Part shown: positions 17,734 through 26,892 of the stretch, one piece after another
Layout: the number at the start of each line of letters is the position of its first letter
Numbering within the stretch: the first letter of the stretch is position 1
NCBI RefSeq assembly: GCF_001477495.1
Contig: NZ_LDTF01000015.1
Coordinates: 1 to 64,000, forward strand
Length of the DNA stretch: 64,000 nt
Direction of reading: 5' to 3'
Source: Sphingomonas yabuuchiae
GTDB lineage: Bacteria > Pseudomonadota > Alphaproteobacteria > Sphingomonadales > Sphingomonadaceae
Program-made: the position numbers and the translations under genes
Notes under the pieces: model-generated
Database searches by the model: none
The model's input: only the letters and a program-made list of their open reading frames with translations
Told to the model about the DNA's origin: nothing

Positions 17734-19521
17734 CTATCCGATGGCGGTGCGCCGATAACGATGGTCGTCCAGGCTGGCGATGTTCGTCGCGGCCCGCGCT
17801 GCATGATGGGCGATCGAGAAGCGGGCCATTTGCCGGGAGAGTTCGTCGGCCTCCCCCGCCAGGCTGCGGACCGCTGCCGTCGCTTCTTCGACCATGGCGG
17901 CATTCTGCTGCGTCACCATGTCCATCTGGCCGACCGCGATGTTGACCTGTTGAAGCCCACTGCTCTGGTTTTCCGCCGAGACGGCGATGTCGTTGACCAG
18001 ATGGTTGATCTCCGTGATGCGCGTCACGATACGCGCCAGCGCCTGGCCCGTTTCGTTGACCAGGCCGACACCCGCATCGACCTGCTCGGCGGATACCGAA
18101 ATGCGCGCCTTCACGTCCTTGGCCGCATCGGCCGATCGTTGCGCCAGCGCGCGAACCTCCGAGGCGACGACGGCGAAGCCCTTTCCGGCATCGCCCGCCC
18201 GTGCCGCCTCGACCCCGGCGTTCAGCGCCAGCAAATTGGTCTGGAACGCGATACCGTCGATGACCGAGATGATGTCGGAGATTTCGGTCGAGGCGCGCTC
18301 GATCCCGTTCATCGCCGCCACCGCATCCTCCATGATCCGGCCGGAATGCTGGACCTCTTCCTTGGCCTGGCCGACCATCTGGCGGGCCAGCCCCGCCTGA
18401 TCAGCCGTCTTGCGCACGGTGGTCGTGATCTCGGCCATCGCGGCGGCGGTTTCCTCCAGGCTGGCCGCCTGTTGCTCGGTCCGCTGCGACAGGTCGTCGG
18501 AGGCCTGCCGGATGTCGGAAGTGCCATCGATGATACCGCTGGTCGAGGCCGAGACCTGGGCCATGGCCGCCTGAAGCGCGTCCGCCGCCCGGTTGAAGTC
18601 GCGCTTGATCGCGGCGAAGGGGCCGTCGAGATCGCTTTCCAGCCGGGACAACAGATCGCCCTCCGCCAATCTGGACAGGGCCGCCCCCACGCTATCGACG
18701 ATCAGGCTGGCCTGTGCGGTCTTGGCCTCGTCCGCCGCCAGCAATCGCCCACGCAGATTGTCGAGCGCGGCGCCCAGCTGCCCGACCTCGTCGCGCCGGT
18801 CGGCATCGATCGAGGTCACGGCCATGTTCCCGCTCGCCAACGCCGTCAGGCCATGGGTGACCGCGTTCACCGGCCGGGCGATCTGGCGGACCAACAGGAT
18901 GAGGATGGCGACGGCCAGCAACAGGCTGATCAGCATCCCCCCGAAAATGGCCCGGGAAATCATGACGAAGGCCGCCTCCTGCGACGCCTGTCTTTCGGCC
19001 AGAAGCCGGTTTTCGGCGGCGATCACGGCCCCCGCCTGCGCCCGCAGCCGGTCCATCAGCGCCTTGCCCAGTCCTCTGGCCGCGCTGGCCCGCGCTTCGG
19101 CCTGTGTCGCGGGCGCGGTCATCAGGGCGATATTGGGCTGCGCCACCTCGTCGCGCCAGCGCTTGGCCAGCGCCCCGACATCGGTCAGGCGGACCTGCTG
19201 CCCCGGATTGTCGCGGGTCAATTGACGGGCTTCCTTCATGGCACGGTCGAAGTCCGACGCCCCCTGCTCATAAGGGGCCAGAAAATTCCGGTCTGCCGCC
19301 AAGAGATAGCCGCGAAGGCCCGTCTCCTGATTGATCATCGCCTCGACGAGCTTGTTGGAGGCCATGATGACCTTGTACGTATGCTCGTTGATATTCGTCG
19401 TTTCGCGAACCTGATTCTTTTTGGTGTATATGACGAAGTTCGTCGCCAAGGTTAGCGCCAGAATAACTCCCAGACACAGGGCAAGCTTCCTTACCATCGT
19501 GAGGTTATCGAAAAAGCGCAT
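17734..19521 (-). CDS. Methyl-accepting chemotaxis protein with CHASE3 sensor
   Basis: The 595-residue protein begins MRFFDNLTMVRKLALCLGVI. A first membrane helix (about 10-30) precedes a periplasmic CHASE3 domain (about 35-170, with AMINQETGLRGYLLAADRNF). A second helix lies near 190-210, then HAMP (RQIARPVNAVTHGLTALASG) and a second HAMP-like unit, then the signalling domain. Its hairpin tip reads FQTNLLALNAGVEAARAGDA followed by GKGFAVVASEVRALAQRS. The ATG at 19521 is preferred to an upstream codon because it begins directly before the first helix. No chemotaxis operon is nearby, so it signals to kinases encoded elsewhere. The ligand is unknown. Confidence 0.93.
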   Translation of the reverse strand: MRFFDNLTMVRKLALCLGVILALTLATNFVIYTKKNQVRETTNINEHTYKVIMASNKLVEAMINQETGLRGYLLAADRNFLAPYEQGASDFDRAMKEARQLTRDNPGQQVRLTDVGALAKRWRDEVAQPNIALMTAPATQAEARASAARGLGKALMDRLRAQAGAVIAAENRLLAERQASQEAAFVMISRAIFGGMLISLLLAVAILILLVRQIARPVNAVTHGLTALASGNMAVTSIDADRRDEVGQLGAALDNLRGRLLAADEAKTAQASLIVDSVGAALSRLAEGDLLSRLESDLDGPFAAIKRDFNRAADALQAAMAQVSASTSGIIDGTSDIRQASDDLSQRTEQQAASLEETAAAMAEITTTVRKTADQAGLARQMVGQAKEEVQHSGRIMEDAVAAMNGIERASTEISDIISVIDGIAFQTNLLALNAGVEAARAGDAGKGFAVVASEVRALAQRSADAAKDVKARISVSAEQVDAGVGLVNETGQALARIVTRITEINHLVNDIAVSAENQSSGLQQVNIAVGQMDMVTQQNAAMVEEATAAVRSLAGEADELSRQMARFSIAHHAARAATNIASLDDHRYRRTAIG

Positions 19522-19898
19522 AAGATCATAATCCGATGATATTCGCCTCGTGCCATACGCGGGCATTTGGCGACAAGCCTACAACATATCATGACCAATA
19601 ATATTTAATATTCGTAATGCCAAAGTATTTATACAAGGCATCGATACAGCCATGACGCGCGATTGAATAGGAACACACCCGTTAAAAACCCGTATACAAT
19701 TTGCAAATTCCTTGCCGCTTCAAGCAATCGGGCTTTTTGAAAAAAACTTTACTTGCTGGGAACCAAATGTAGCTTCGTGAATTCCGCACCCCTTGCCTAA
19801 AATCCTTCCACATTTGGTCGAATGCAACCGGCCCGATACTCCACTGCAATTGTAAGCATCGAGAATACTATTGGCCGGGCGATCGAAAACTGCCGCCA
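19522..19898. other. 377-bp AT-richer intergenic region
   Basis: This stretch between two reverse-strand genes is noticeably AT-richer than its surroundings and carries the promoter of the CHASE3 chemoreceptor gene. A 59-codon reverse frame begins at an ATG overlapping the DUF2254 stop (TGATG), but its product resembles nothing and I do not call it. No hairpin or known operator was recognised. Confidence 0.4.
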
Positions 19899-21137
19899 TC
19901 ACCCATGGTCGTGATAAACGGCCAGCGTTCTGGCCAGTGCGGCTTGGTCGAGCATCACGCGCTCGATATTCTGCTTCAGTTCGTTTCCTAGCGCCTGGGT
20001 GGTCGGAAGGGCGTGAGGCAGGGCTTCCCCCAAGGCGTGGAGCACCTTGAAGGCGCGAACGGCCACCTCCTCTTCTCCGGCGCCCTCACGTATGATCGGT
20101 GCGAAACCGGCGCGGATCAGTTCGTCCACGGAGGGTCTCGGCACATAGACCGGCGGCAATTCCTCATCCGGTGGCGACGCCTGCGCCGGAAGTTCGCTCA
20201 GGGTTCTGAGGAGGGCATTCATGACCTCGATCGCGGTGCCCGGATCGTTGGTGGCGGGCGCCAGCGCGCGTCCGGCGATCTCGCCCAGTGCGATCTGCCC
20301 CAGCCGCGGATCATGATCGAAATCGCGATGCCGCTCGATGACGAACGCACGTGACAATTCGCCATCGAGCTCCGCGCTCGCCCCGACCGCCCGGAGCAGC
20401 GGACGCCCCTTGTGTACCAGCGTGCCGGGAATCGCTTCCACATGCACGATGATGTCATGCTCCCGCGCCACGTCGGCGAGGTGCCCGATATCGACATGGG
20501 TCACATAGCCGATGCTCTGCGGGAATACCGATCGGGCGTCGGCGGGCACCGGGACCGCGGGTCTTCCGCCTTGATGGGGGTCTTTTGCGAACGTCACGAT
20601 CGCGGATCGCGCCGCATCCTCTACCCGGTCGATCACGTCCGACATCCGGCCGAAGGCGGCGAGATGGGCGATCCAGCGCAACAGGGTCACGACCACCAGC
20701 ACCACGAGCAGAACCGTGGAGATCAGGAGCAGCACACGCCCCTGCCCGCCATAAAGACGCGTCTGCAGGCCGATGATGCCGACGACGGAAAAGATGAAGG
20801 CCCCCAGGAAGGTCGACAGCGCGTTTTGCGACATGCGATCGGAGATCAGCAATTGCGTCGCGCGCGGCGTCGCCAACTGGGTCGCCGACGAATAGGCGCT
20901 GACCATCGCCGTCAGCGAAAAGGTGGTCACGGCCAGCATCGACGAGGCGATGATCTGCAGGACCGTACCGACCGCGTCTTGTCCGATGTCGCCGGTGAAA
21001 TGATAGGGCACCGCGCGTGCGACGATGCCGGCGAATGCGGCGACCACGACGCTGGCCAAGCTGATGACGGCCGCGCGAAACCATATCTTCCGGGCAATAC
21101 GATGGAGCAGCCATGCGATCCGAGCCTTGGAAATCAT
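19899..21137 (-). CDS. DUF2254 family membrane protein
   Basis: The 412-residue protein has two N-terminal membrane helices (about 20-45 and 55-85, including MLAVTTFSLTAMVSAYSSAT, a family hallmark with ATQLATPRA after it). Two more follow near 105-155 (FLGAFIFSVVGIIGLQTRLY and LLLISTVLLVVLVVVTLLRW). A long soluble C-terminal part contains GYVTHVDIGHL, ALAPATNDPGTAIEVMNALL and a helical tail. These blocks match DUF2254 (predicted membrane proteins of unknown function). The ATG at 21137 is chosen because the first membrane helix follows directly; upstream frames read low-complexity sequence. It is divergent from the outer-membrane protein gene at 21434. Confidence 0.85.
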   Translation of the reverse strand: MISKARIAWLLHRIARKIWFRAAVISLASVVVAAFAGIVARAVPYHFTGDIGQDAVGTVLQIIASSMLAVTTFSLTAMVSAYSSATQLATPRATQLLISDRMSQNALSTFLGAFIFSVVGIIGLQTRLYGGQGRVLLLISTVLLVVLVVVTLLRWIAHLAAFGRMSDVIDRVEDAARSAIVTFAKDPHQGGRPAVPVPADARSVFPQSIGYVTHVDIGHLADVAREHDIIVHVEAIPGTLVHKGRPLLRAVGASAELDGELSRAFVIERHRDFDHDPRLGQIALGEIAGRALAPATNDPGTAIEVMNALLRTLSELPAQASPPDEELPPVYVPRPSVDELIRAGFAPIIREGAGEEEVAVRAFKVLHALGEALPHALPTTQALGNELKQNIERVMLDQAALARTLAVYHDHG

Positions 21138-21433
21138 CGGGGCCCCTCGTCTCCTTTCGCCGCCGGTGCGGCCCTGGTTGAAGATGATCGCCATTCCTCC
21201 GCCATGGGTTCCCGCAGCGGCGGACGCAATCGAAGGCCGACAGTGAATTGTCGGGCGTTCGGCAGCTAATACGCAAGGCGCGGGTGTTCGGCTCACGGGT
21301 CTTCGCTCGATGGGTGAATTTCCCCATGGCGCGCCGGGCGCGTTTCCCTGGAAACCGTGGACGGCTTTACCGTTGCATCGCGCCGACAAACCGATGCAAG
21401 GCTTATGGATCAGAGAGTTACAGGGGGGCGGCA

Positions 21434-22240
21434 ATGGTGAAGGCTTGGGGTTGGCTGCTGGGCGCCGCGATGATGACGATCGGGGTCCCTGTCCATGCCG
21501 AAGACGAACCCCGCTTCTGCCCCACCAGGCCCAGTCTTGGGGGTTCGAGTTGCACGACCGAGCCGGGGCGGGTGCATTTCGAGATATCTGCGCTGGATTG
21601 GCAACGCGACGACCAGCCCGATCAGCGTGAAGACCGTTTCGTGACTGCCGACATCCTGACCCGCTTGGGGATCGGCAAGAATACCGAGCTTCAACTCGAA
21701 TGGGTCGGCTATGGTCGGGACCGGACGCGAGACAAGGCCACGGCCCTGATCGATACCGCGACCGGCACCGGCGATATGACCTTCGCCATCCGCCAGCATC
21801 TGGCCGGGCAAAAAGGAAAGCCGTTCTCCGCAGGCATACAGGCCTTCGTGACCGCGCCGACGGGCCGCTATCCGATCGGTGCGGGAAGCTGGTCGACGGG
21901 GGTCATCATCCCGGTCCAATATGACCTGACCGAAAAGCTCGCGATCGCCGTGACGGGCGAAGCCGATGCGGCGGCGAACCAGTCCGGCCATGGGCGGCAT
22001 CTGGCCTATAGTGAGATTACCGGCCTGCGCTACAAATTCACCGAGGCGGTTACGGCCACGGCCGAGCTGTCGCTGGAGCGTGACGACGAACCCGATCAGC
22101 ATGAGACGACGGCCTTGGCCGCCTTGTCGGCGGCTTGGCGGCCGACCAAGGTCCTTCAATTCGACATTCTGGCGGCGACCGGCCTCAACGCCGCCGCGCC
22201 CCATCTGCGGCTCGTTACCGGCGGCGCCATCCTGTTCTGA
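21434..22240 (+). CDS. Outer-membrane protein of the phenol/meta-pathway transporter-like family
   Basis: The 268-residue protein has a signal peptide (WGWLLGAAMMTIGVPVHAED, cleaved near 22) and a disulphide-capable N-terminal loop (CPTRPSLGGSSC). Repeated amphipathic beta strands follow (ILTRLGIGKNTELQLEWVGY, GDMTFAIRQHL, FSAGIQAFVTAPTG, VIIPVQYDLTEKLAIAVTGE), ending TGGAILF with a terminal Phe. The arrangement matches the porin-like family often annotated simply as transporter (Phenol_MetA_deg). A G-rich Shine-Dalgarno precedes the ATG. No substrate can be inferred. It is divergent from the DUF2254 gene. Confidence 0.78.
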   Translation: MVKAWGWLLGAAMMTIGVPVHAEDEPRFCPTRPSLGGSSCTTEPGRVHFEISALDWQRDDQPDQREDRFVTADILTRLGIGKNTELQLEWVGYGRDRTRDKATALIDTATGTGDMTFAIRQHLAGQKGKPFSAGIQAFVTAPTGRYPIGAGSWSTGVIIPVQYDLTEKLAIAVTGEADAAANQSGHGRHLAYSEITGLRYKFTEAVTATAELSLERDDEPDQHETTALAALSAAWRPTKVLQFDILAATGLNAAAPHLRLVTGGAILF

Positions 22241-22391
22241 CCCTTTCGTCCTCGCCCATCCCGTTTCCCGGAAGAGGCTCGGGCGATCCGCCGACGCCGG
22301 GTGGCGGCGTAAGGCTGTTCGATACGGATGCGTTTGCCCGATCGCGAAGGTCGTGCGTTCACCCGGCTCCGAAACGCCGAAGAAGGATAGG

Positions 22392-22616
22392 ATGATGGAT
22401 TCAGCCGCCCAGAGCCGCCGACGCGAGATCGCGACCGAGCATCTGCTGTTCAAGACGATGGAATATGTCGAGGCCCGGCATCCCGGCCTGCTCGACTTTC
22501 TGGAAGCGAGCCTCGACCATCTGGGCGATCCTTCGGACGGGCCGGACAAGGACGACGCGGCGGTTCGGGAGATTGCGCGGCGCATGATCATCGGTGCGCG
22601 ACGCGAAGGCGCCTGA
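22392..22616 (+). CDS. Small conserved-looking hypothetical protein (74 aa)
   Basis: This 74-residue, highly charged helical protein (REIATEHLLFKTMEYVEARH, DFLEASLDHLGDP, VREIARRMIIGARREGA) has no signal peptide. GAAGGATAGG precedes the ATG at 22392. It is followed 9 nt later by another small gene in the same direction, so the two probably form an operon. I do not recognise a named family; its composition and codon use look genuine. Confidence 0.65.
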   Translation: MMDSAAQSRRREIATEHLLFKTMEYVEARHPGLLDFLEASLDHLGDPSDGPDKDDAAVREIARRMIIGARREGA

Positions 22617-22625
22617 GCCACTCCG

Positions 22626-22826
22626 ATGGCCCTGCACTTCGTGGGTTTTCGCGGTGACGAATATGCCCGCGCGGTGCGGGTCTTCGGACCGCCGGACTTC
22701 ATCCATATCGGCTGGGACCGCTGGGCGAAACTGGAGATACAGCCCGACGACATGGCGGTTTTTGCAACCGGAACATCGGAGGACAAACCCTCCCCCTACA
22801 GCTTTCCCGACATCCGGGAGGGTTAG
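22626..22826 (+). CDS. Small conserved hypothetical protein (66 aa)
   Basis: The 66-residue product begins MALHFVGFRGDEYARAVRVF and continues GPPDFIHIGWDRWAKLEIQP and DDMAVFATGTSED. This is the pattern of a small soluble protein family I associate with sphingomonads (vFGxPDFIHxGWDrRA). The function is unknown. It starts 9 nt after the preceding small gene. The call rests on a recalled sequence pattern and on the operon position. Confidence 0.7.
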   Translation: MALHFVGFRGDEYARAVRVFGPPDFIHIGWDRWAKLEIQPDDMAVFATGTSEDKPSPYSFPDIREG

Positions 22827-22929
22827 CGCCGACACCGGACGGCTTCTGGAGCAAAACCGTCGAGGGTCGTCGCGCAAAGCGGTCCGCGTCGATGCGGCCT
22901 CGCTGCGGGCTTCGCGTTAACGATCAGGA

Positions 22930-22961
22930 GAACGGGAGGGCTCGGTACGCCCCTCCCGTTC
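22930..22961. terminator. 11-bp stem hairpin after the small-gene pair
   Basis: GAACGGGAGGG and CCCTCCCGTTC form a perfect 11-bp stem with a 10-nt loop, about 100 bp after the 66-residue gene and 150 bp before the MHYT gene. No T-run follows; a transcription terminator is the simplest reading. Confidence 0.55.
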
Positions 22962-23109
22962 ATCATGACATTCCACCGCAATTCGCCCTTGCCGTTGGTT
23001 CGGAACGTGCCGGCCGCCGCCCATCGGGGAAAATTAACCACGTTCCTTAACTGTCCATTTTAGGCAGTGATTTAACTTATGTTTCTAGTGCAGCCGGTCT
23101 GGAGGACCG

Positions 23110-25452
23110 ATGCGCTTTCTAACCTGCCTCGCCTATGACCATGATCTCCGCCTGGTCGTGCTTGCCGCGATATTCTGCCTGACGGGGTCCGCGATCACGA
23201 TCAGACTGCTTCAACGGCTGCGCTCCGCGGATCCTGGCACTCGTCCGGCCTGGGTGTTCATGGGCGGCGTGTCGACCGGCGCAACCATCTGGTGCACGCA
23301 TTTCATCGCGATGATGGCGTATCAGCCGGGGGTGGCGGTGGCCTACGACCCGCTGCTCACCGCGCTTTCACTGGTCATCGCCATCTTCGGCAGTTCCATC
23401 GCCCTGGCCGTTGCGGCCCATCGTCGGCCGTTCGCCCCGGCGGCGGGGGGCATGCTCTTCGGCCTGGCGGTCACCGCAATGCACTATACCGGCATGATGG
23501 CTTTCGCAGCCAGGGGGCTGGTGGAATGGTCATCCGCCTATGTGGCCGCGTCGATCCTGTTCTCCATCCTTTTCGGTGCGGTGGCGTTCCGCCGCGCCTT
23601 GTCGCATGGCAAGCGGGGCAATCCCTGGCCCGCGACCGCGCTCATGGTGACGAGTATCGTCCTGCTCCATTTCACGGGCATGGCGGCCCTGACGGTCATT
23701 CCCGTCGCCCCGGAACCGGGCCAGGTGGACAGCCAGAGCGCCACGATGGTCATGGCGTTTGCGGTCGCGGCGGTCGGGCTGCTGGTGCTCGGCACGGGTT
23801 TTGCCACCTCGGTCTTGGATACGTCGGCGCATATCGCCTCGCAGCGTCGCCTGGCCCAGGTGATGGAGGGCAGCGTCGATGCGATGATCGTGGAAAGCGA
23901 CGGCGTGATCGTCGCGGCGAACGGTGCCTTCACCGAGCTTCTGGGCACGGACGACGATGTCCTGGGCCAATCGCTGGACCGCTGGGTTTCGGACATCGGG
24001 TCGGTCGAGCCGGGTTCCCTGGCGCAGCGTGCGCTGCAAGCCGCCGACGGCTCCCCCATCCCCGTCGAGGTCGCCCTTCGCGTCGATACGAGCGAGACGA
24101 AATCCTACATGATCTACGCCCTTCGCGACGTGCGTCAGCGACTGGCGCAGGAGCGGCGCATCGCGCATCTGGCGCGCAATGACGGCCTGACCGGGTTGCC
24201 CAATCGCGCATCCTTTCTGGAATGGTCGCATCGCCAGGCGGCACCGGAAGGGCCGGGGCGTCCGCTGGCCTTGCTGTCGATCGATCTCGACCGGTTCAAG
24301 GAAGTCAACGACACCCATGGCCATGCCGCTGGCGACCATCTGCTGGCGACGATCGGCATGCGGATGAAGGCGCTGGCGCGGCCCGGCGAGTTCCTGGCCC
24401 GCCTGGGCGGCGACGAATTCGTCGCGCTGATCGGCATCGACAATCACGAGGATGCGATCGACCTGATCGATCGCCTGCGGACCGCGATCACCCTGCCCGT
24501 CGAATATGACCGCTCGACGCTGAGCTGCGGCATGAGCGTGGGTGTCGCGCTGTGGCCGCAGGATGCCGACGAGATTTCAGCGCTTATCAACAATGCCGAC
24601 CTCGCCATGTACCGGGCGAAATCGAGCATCGCGACGGACTTCTGCTTTTACGAGGAGGAAATGGACCAGACGGTCCGCACCCGTCGTCGCATCGCCACCG
24701 AACTGCGCGACGCGCTGGACCATGACCAGTTCGCCATCCATTGGCAGGTGCAGGCCTCGGTCGAGACGGGCGAGATCACCGGATATGAGGCGCTGCTGCG
24801 CTGGACGAAACCCGATGGCACCAAGGTTTCGCCGTTTGAGTTCATCACCATTGCCGAACAGACGGGCCTGATCCTGCCGATCGGCGAGTGGGTCCTGCGG
24901 CGTGCTTGTCAAGAAGCGGCGGCCTGGCCCGTCCCGTGGAAGATCGCGGTGAACCTGTCCCCCGTGCAGCTCGGCCACGTCGACCTGCCCCGGCTCGTCC
25001 ATCAGATACTGATCGAGACCGGCTTGGCCCCCACCCGACTGGAACTGGAAATCACCGAGTCGGCGATGATCACGGACCCGGAGCGCACGACGCATGTCTT
25101 GCGTCAGTTGAAATCGCTGGGTGTGTCGATCGCGATGGACGATTTCGGCACCGGCTATTCGTCGCTATCGACGCTGCGCTCCTTCCCCTTCGACAAGATC
25201 AAGCTCGACCGCTCGTTCATGACCGAACTGGATATCGCGCCGCAATCGGCCGCGATCATCCGGGCGGTGCTGGCGCTGGGCGAAAGCCTGGCCATCCCCA
25301 TCCTGGCCGAGGGTGTGGAGACGCGTTCGCAGCTCGAATTCCTTCGCGCCGAGGGATGCAACGAAGCCCAGGGTTATCTGCTGGGCCGCCCCGGACTGAT
25401 GAACCCGGATCAAGGCGTCGAGAAGCCGGGATCCGCCAAACACGCCGCCTAG
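23110..25452 (+). CDS. MHYT-PAS-GGDEF-EAL cyclic-di-GMP turnover protein
   Basis: The protein is 780 residues. Seven membrane helices (about 1-240) carry the three MHYT-type signatures WCTHFIAMMAY, AMHYTGMMAF and LHFTGMAAL. MHYT is a membrane sensor module proposed to bind a metal and respond to a diatomic gas. A PAS domain (about 250-345) follows. The GGDEF domain has an intact GGDEF at 433-437, and the EAL domain an intact EAL at 560-562 plus LELEITESAMI and DDFGTGYSSLS. Both catalytic motifs are preserved, so it may make and break c-di-GMP, with one activity dominant. It is monocistronic, with a hairpin at its end. Confidence 0.95.
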   Translation: MRFLTCLAYDHDLRLVVLAAIFCLTGSAITIRLLQRLRSADPGTRPAWVFMGGVSTGATIWCTHFIAMMAYQPGVAVAYDPLLTALSLVIAIFGSSIALAVAAHRRPFAPAAGGMLFGLAVTAMHYTGMMAFAARGLVEWSSAYVAASILFSILFGAVAFRRALSHGKRGNPWPATALMVTSIVLLHFTGMAALTVIPVAPEPGQVDSQSATMVMAFAVAAVGLLVLGTGFATSVLDTSAHIASQRRLAQVMEGSVDAMIVESDGVIVAANGAFTELLGTDDDVLGQSLDRWVSDIGSVEPGSLAQRALQAADGSPIPVEVALRVDTSETKSYMIYALRDVRQRLAQERRIAHLARNDGLTGLPNRASFLEWSHRQAAPEGPGRPLALLSIDLDRFKEVNDTHGHAAGDHLLATIGMRMKALARPGEFLARLGGDEFVALIGIDNHEDAIDLIDRLRTAITLPVEYDRSTLSCGMSVGVALWPQDADEISALINNADLAMYRAKSSIATDFCFYEEEMDQTVRTRRRIATELRDALDHDQFAIHWQVQASVETGEITGYEALLRWTKPDGTKVSPFEFITIAEQTGLILPIGEWVLRRACQEAAAWPVPWKIAVNLSPVQLGHVDLPRLVHQILIETGLAPTRLELEITESAMITDPERTTHVLRQLKSLGVSIAMDDFGTGYSSLSTLRSFPFDKIKLDRSFMTELDIAPQSAAIIRAVLALGESLAIPILAEGVETRSQLEFLRAEGCNEAQGYLLGRPGLMNPDQGVEKPGSAKHAA

Positions 25453-25461
25453 GCGTTCGGC

Positions 25462-25503
25462 CTGGGCGTCCGGCGGATCGAATTCATCCCGCCGGACGCC
25501 CAG
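25462..25503. terminator. Long stem-loop between convergent genes
   Basis: CTGGGCGTCCGGCGG and CCGCCGGACGCCCAG pair over 15 bp; the inner GAT/ATC bases can extend the stem with one bulge around CGAATTC. It begins about 10 bp after the MHYT gene stop and ends 20 bp before the convergent TadE-like gene stop, a good position for a bidirectional terminator although no T-run is present. Confidence 0.6.
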
Positions 25504-25522
25504 ACCGGTTTCGGCGCGGCGT

Positions 25523-26299
25523 TCACACCGTCGGAGCCGCCGCACTGTAGAGCTGGCAGTCCGCGCGCTTGGCCCCGGTCAGATTGCCGTCATTGCGCAG
25601 GGAATAGCTGTTTCGCTCGCGGACGTTGAAGGCGACGAGGCGCCTGATCGTCAGCTTGCCGAACGCGGTTGTGATCAGGCTGACCGGCACGATGGGCTGG
25701 TAATCATAGACGACCTCGGCCACCATCACGGCCGTACCGCCCGCAGCGGCGATCTGGCTTCCCGACTTGCCGACGCCGTCGATGGTCGACGCGGTTTCCA
25801 CAGCGCCATGATCGTCATTCGTCTTGTCGTCCAGATTGGTGATCGGGGCACCGGCATCGTTCATCGGACCGCCGGTCGACGACGACGCCGCCAGCGCGCC
25901 GGCGCAACGCTGCCACCGGAACCATTGACGGTATCCGTTGGGGTTGGTGGCCGACACCGGTCCCTTGCCCCCCGTTCCGGTGGTCGACGTCCGCTGTTCG
26001 AGATCGGACAGGATGATCCGCCCCTTGGATGCCAGGGAGAGCGGCTCCCCCATCTTCATCGCGCCGATCATGATCTCCGTCACATCGGCTTCGTCGATCG
26101 TGGTGCGGACCCGGCCCGCATTATCGGCGACCGCCATCGCGATCTGCGAAATTCGCAGGTTCGCCGTAACGTAGTTGCCGACCTCGACCCCGCCAAGGCC
26201 GATGAACAGGATCACCGGCGCGGCAAGCGCGAATTCGATCATCGCGACGCCGCGCCGATCGCGCGTCACATGTATGAACCGTTTGGCAAGACCCGTCAT
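25523..26299 (-). CDS. TadE/TadG-like pilus assembly pseudopilin family protein
   Basis: The 258-residue protein has a short basic N-terminus with DRRGVAMIEFALAAPVILFI, the TadE-type signature (R-G-x-x-x-x-E-F-A followed by one membrane helix). A periplasmic domain of about 200 residues with two cysteines follows. TadE-like proteins are minor pseudopilins of Tad/Flp pili. The ATG at 26299 overlaps the preceding stop (ATGA), so translation is coupled to the TadE-like gene upstream. It is the third gene of a tadG-tadE-tadE-like operon. No tadA/B/C or flp gene is in the window. Confidence 0.85.
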   Translation of the reverse strand: MTGLAKRFIHVTRDRRGVAMIEFALAAPVILFIGLGGVEVGNYVTANLRISQIAMAVADNAGRVRTTIDEADVTEIMIGAMKMGEPLSLASKGRIILSDLEQRTSTTGTGGKGPVSATNPNGYRQWFRWQRCAGALAASSSTGGPMNDAGAPITNLDDKTNDDHGAVETASTIDGVGKSGSQIAAAGGTAVMVAEVVYDYQPIVPVSLITTAFGKLTIRRLVAFNVRERNSYSLRNDGNLTGAKRADCQLYSAAAPTV

Positions 26300-26892
26300 C
26301 GGCACAGCGTCACCGGCTCGGCCTGCGAGGCATAGGGCTGGTTTTTCAGCATGGTCGTGGCGGTCAGCCTGGTCAGGGCGCTCCAGCCGACCAAGCGGCT
26401 CATCGGCACGATCTCGGGATAGGTCACCGTCGCGGTATACAGCACCACATCGTCGGACCCGCCGGTGCCCGCACGCGCGCCGTCAGCGTCCCAGACGCCG
26501 TTGCCGTTGATGTCGAGGAAACAGTCCCCGGCATTATACTGGCCCAGCGGCGGCGTGTCGGTGGTGATCGGCTCGGGCTTGGCCACCTGTTGGAATTTTC
26601 CGTAGCTGGTGGGAACGACGACGACATTGGCGTCCCGTGAAATCGCCTTGACGCTGTCGGAGACCATGGCGGTCAACTGGGCGGAAGTCGTGCCGGTCCC
26701 GATCGTGACCCGCCGCGCTGCACGGTCCAGCGCATCCTGGACCTGCGTGGCGACATATTGGCGGTATCCCAGATCGAACAGGCCGCACATGATCACGATG
26801 GCGGGCAACGAGATCAGCGCGAACTCGACGATCGAGGCGCCGCCGCGATCGCGGCCGATACGGCGCAGCACGCCGCCACCTCCCGCCCTCAT
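26296..26892 (-). CDS. TadE-like pilus assembly protein
   Basis: The 198-residue protein has the TadE signature DRGGASIVEFALISLPAIVI followed by a membrane helix. A periplasmic part of about 150 residues includes DCFLDINGNGVWDADG, an Asp-rich calcium-binding-like loop. The ATG at 26892 overlaps the stop of the TadG-like gene by 4 nt, and its own stop overlaps the next start, so the three genes are translated as a unit. It is a likely minor pseudopilin acting with the neighbouring proteins. Confidence 0.85.
   Translation of the reverse strand: MRAGGGGVLRRIGRDRGGASIVEFALISLPAIVIMCGLFDLGYRQYVATQVQDALDRAARRVTIGTGTTSAQLTAMVSDSVKAISRDANVVVVPTSYGKFQQVAKPEPITTDTPPLGQYNAGDCFLDINGNGVWDADGARAGTGGSDDVVLYTATVTYPEIVPMSRLVGWSALTRLTATTMLKNQPYASQAEPVTLCR

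Noticed and set aside
19720-19899. A 59-codon reverse frame whose ATG overlaps the DUF2254 stop (TGATG)
   Set aside because: The overlap would allow coupled translation, but the product shows no domain or protein-like pattern and the region is AT-rich intergenic DNA.
21350-21374. GGAAA-N16-CGTT upstream of the outer-membrane protein gene, resembling an EcfG general-stress promoter
   Set aside because: One mismatch in the -35 core; matches of this quality are expected dozens of times by chance in 64 kb.
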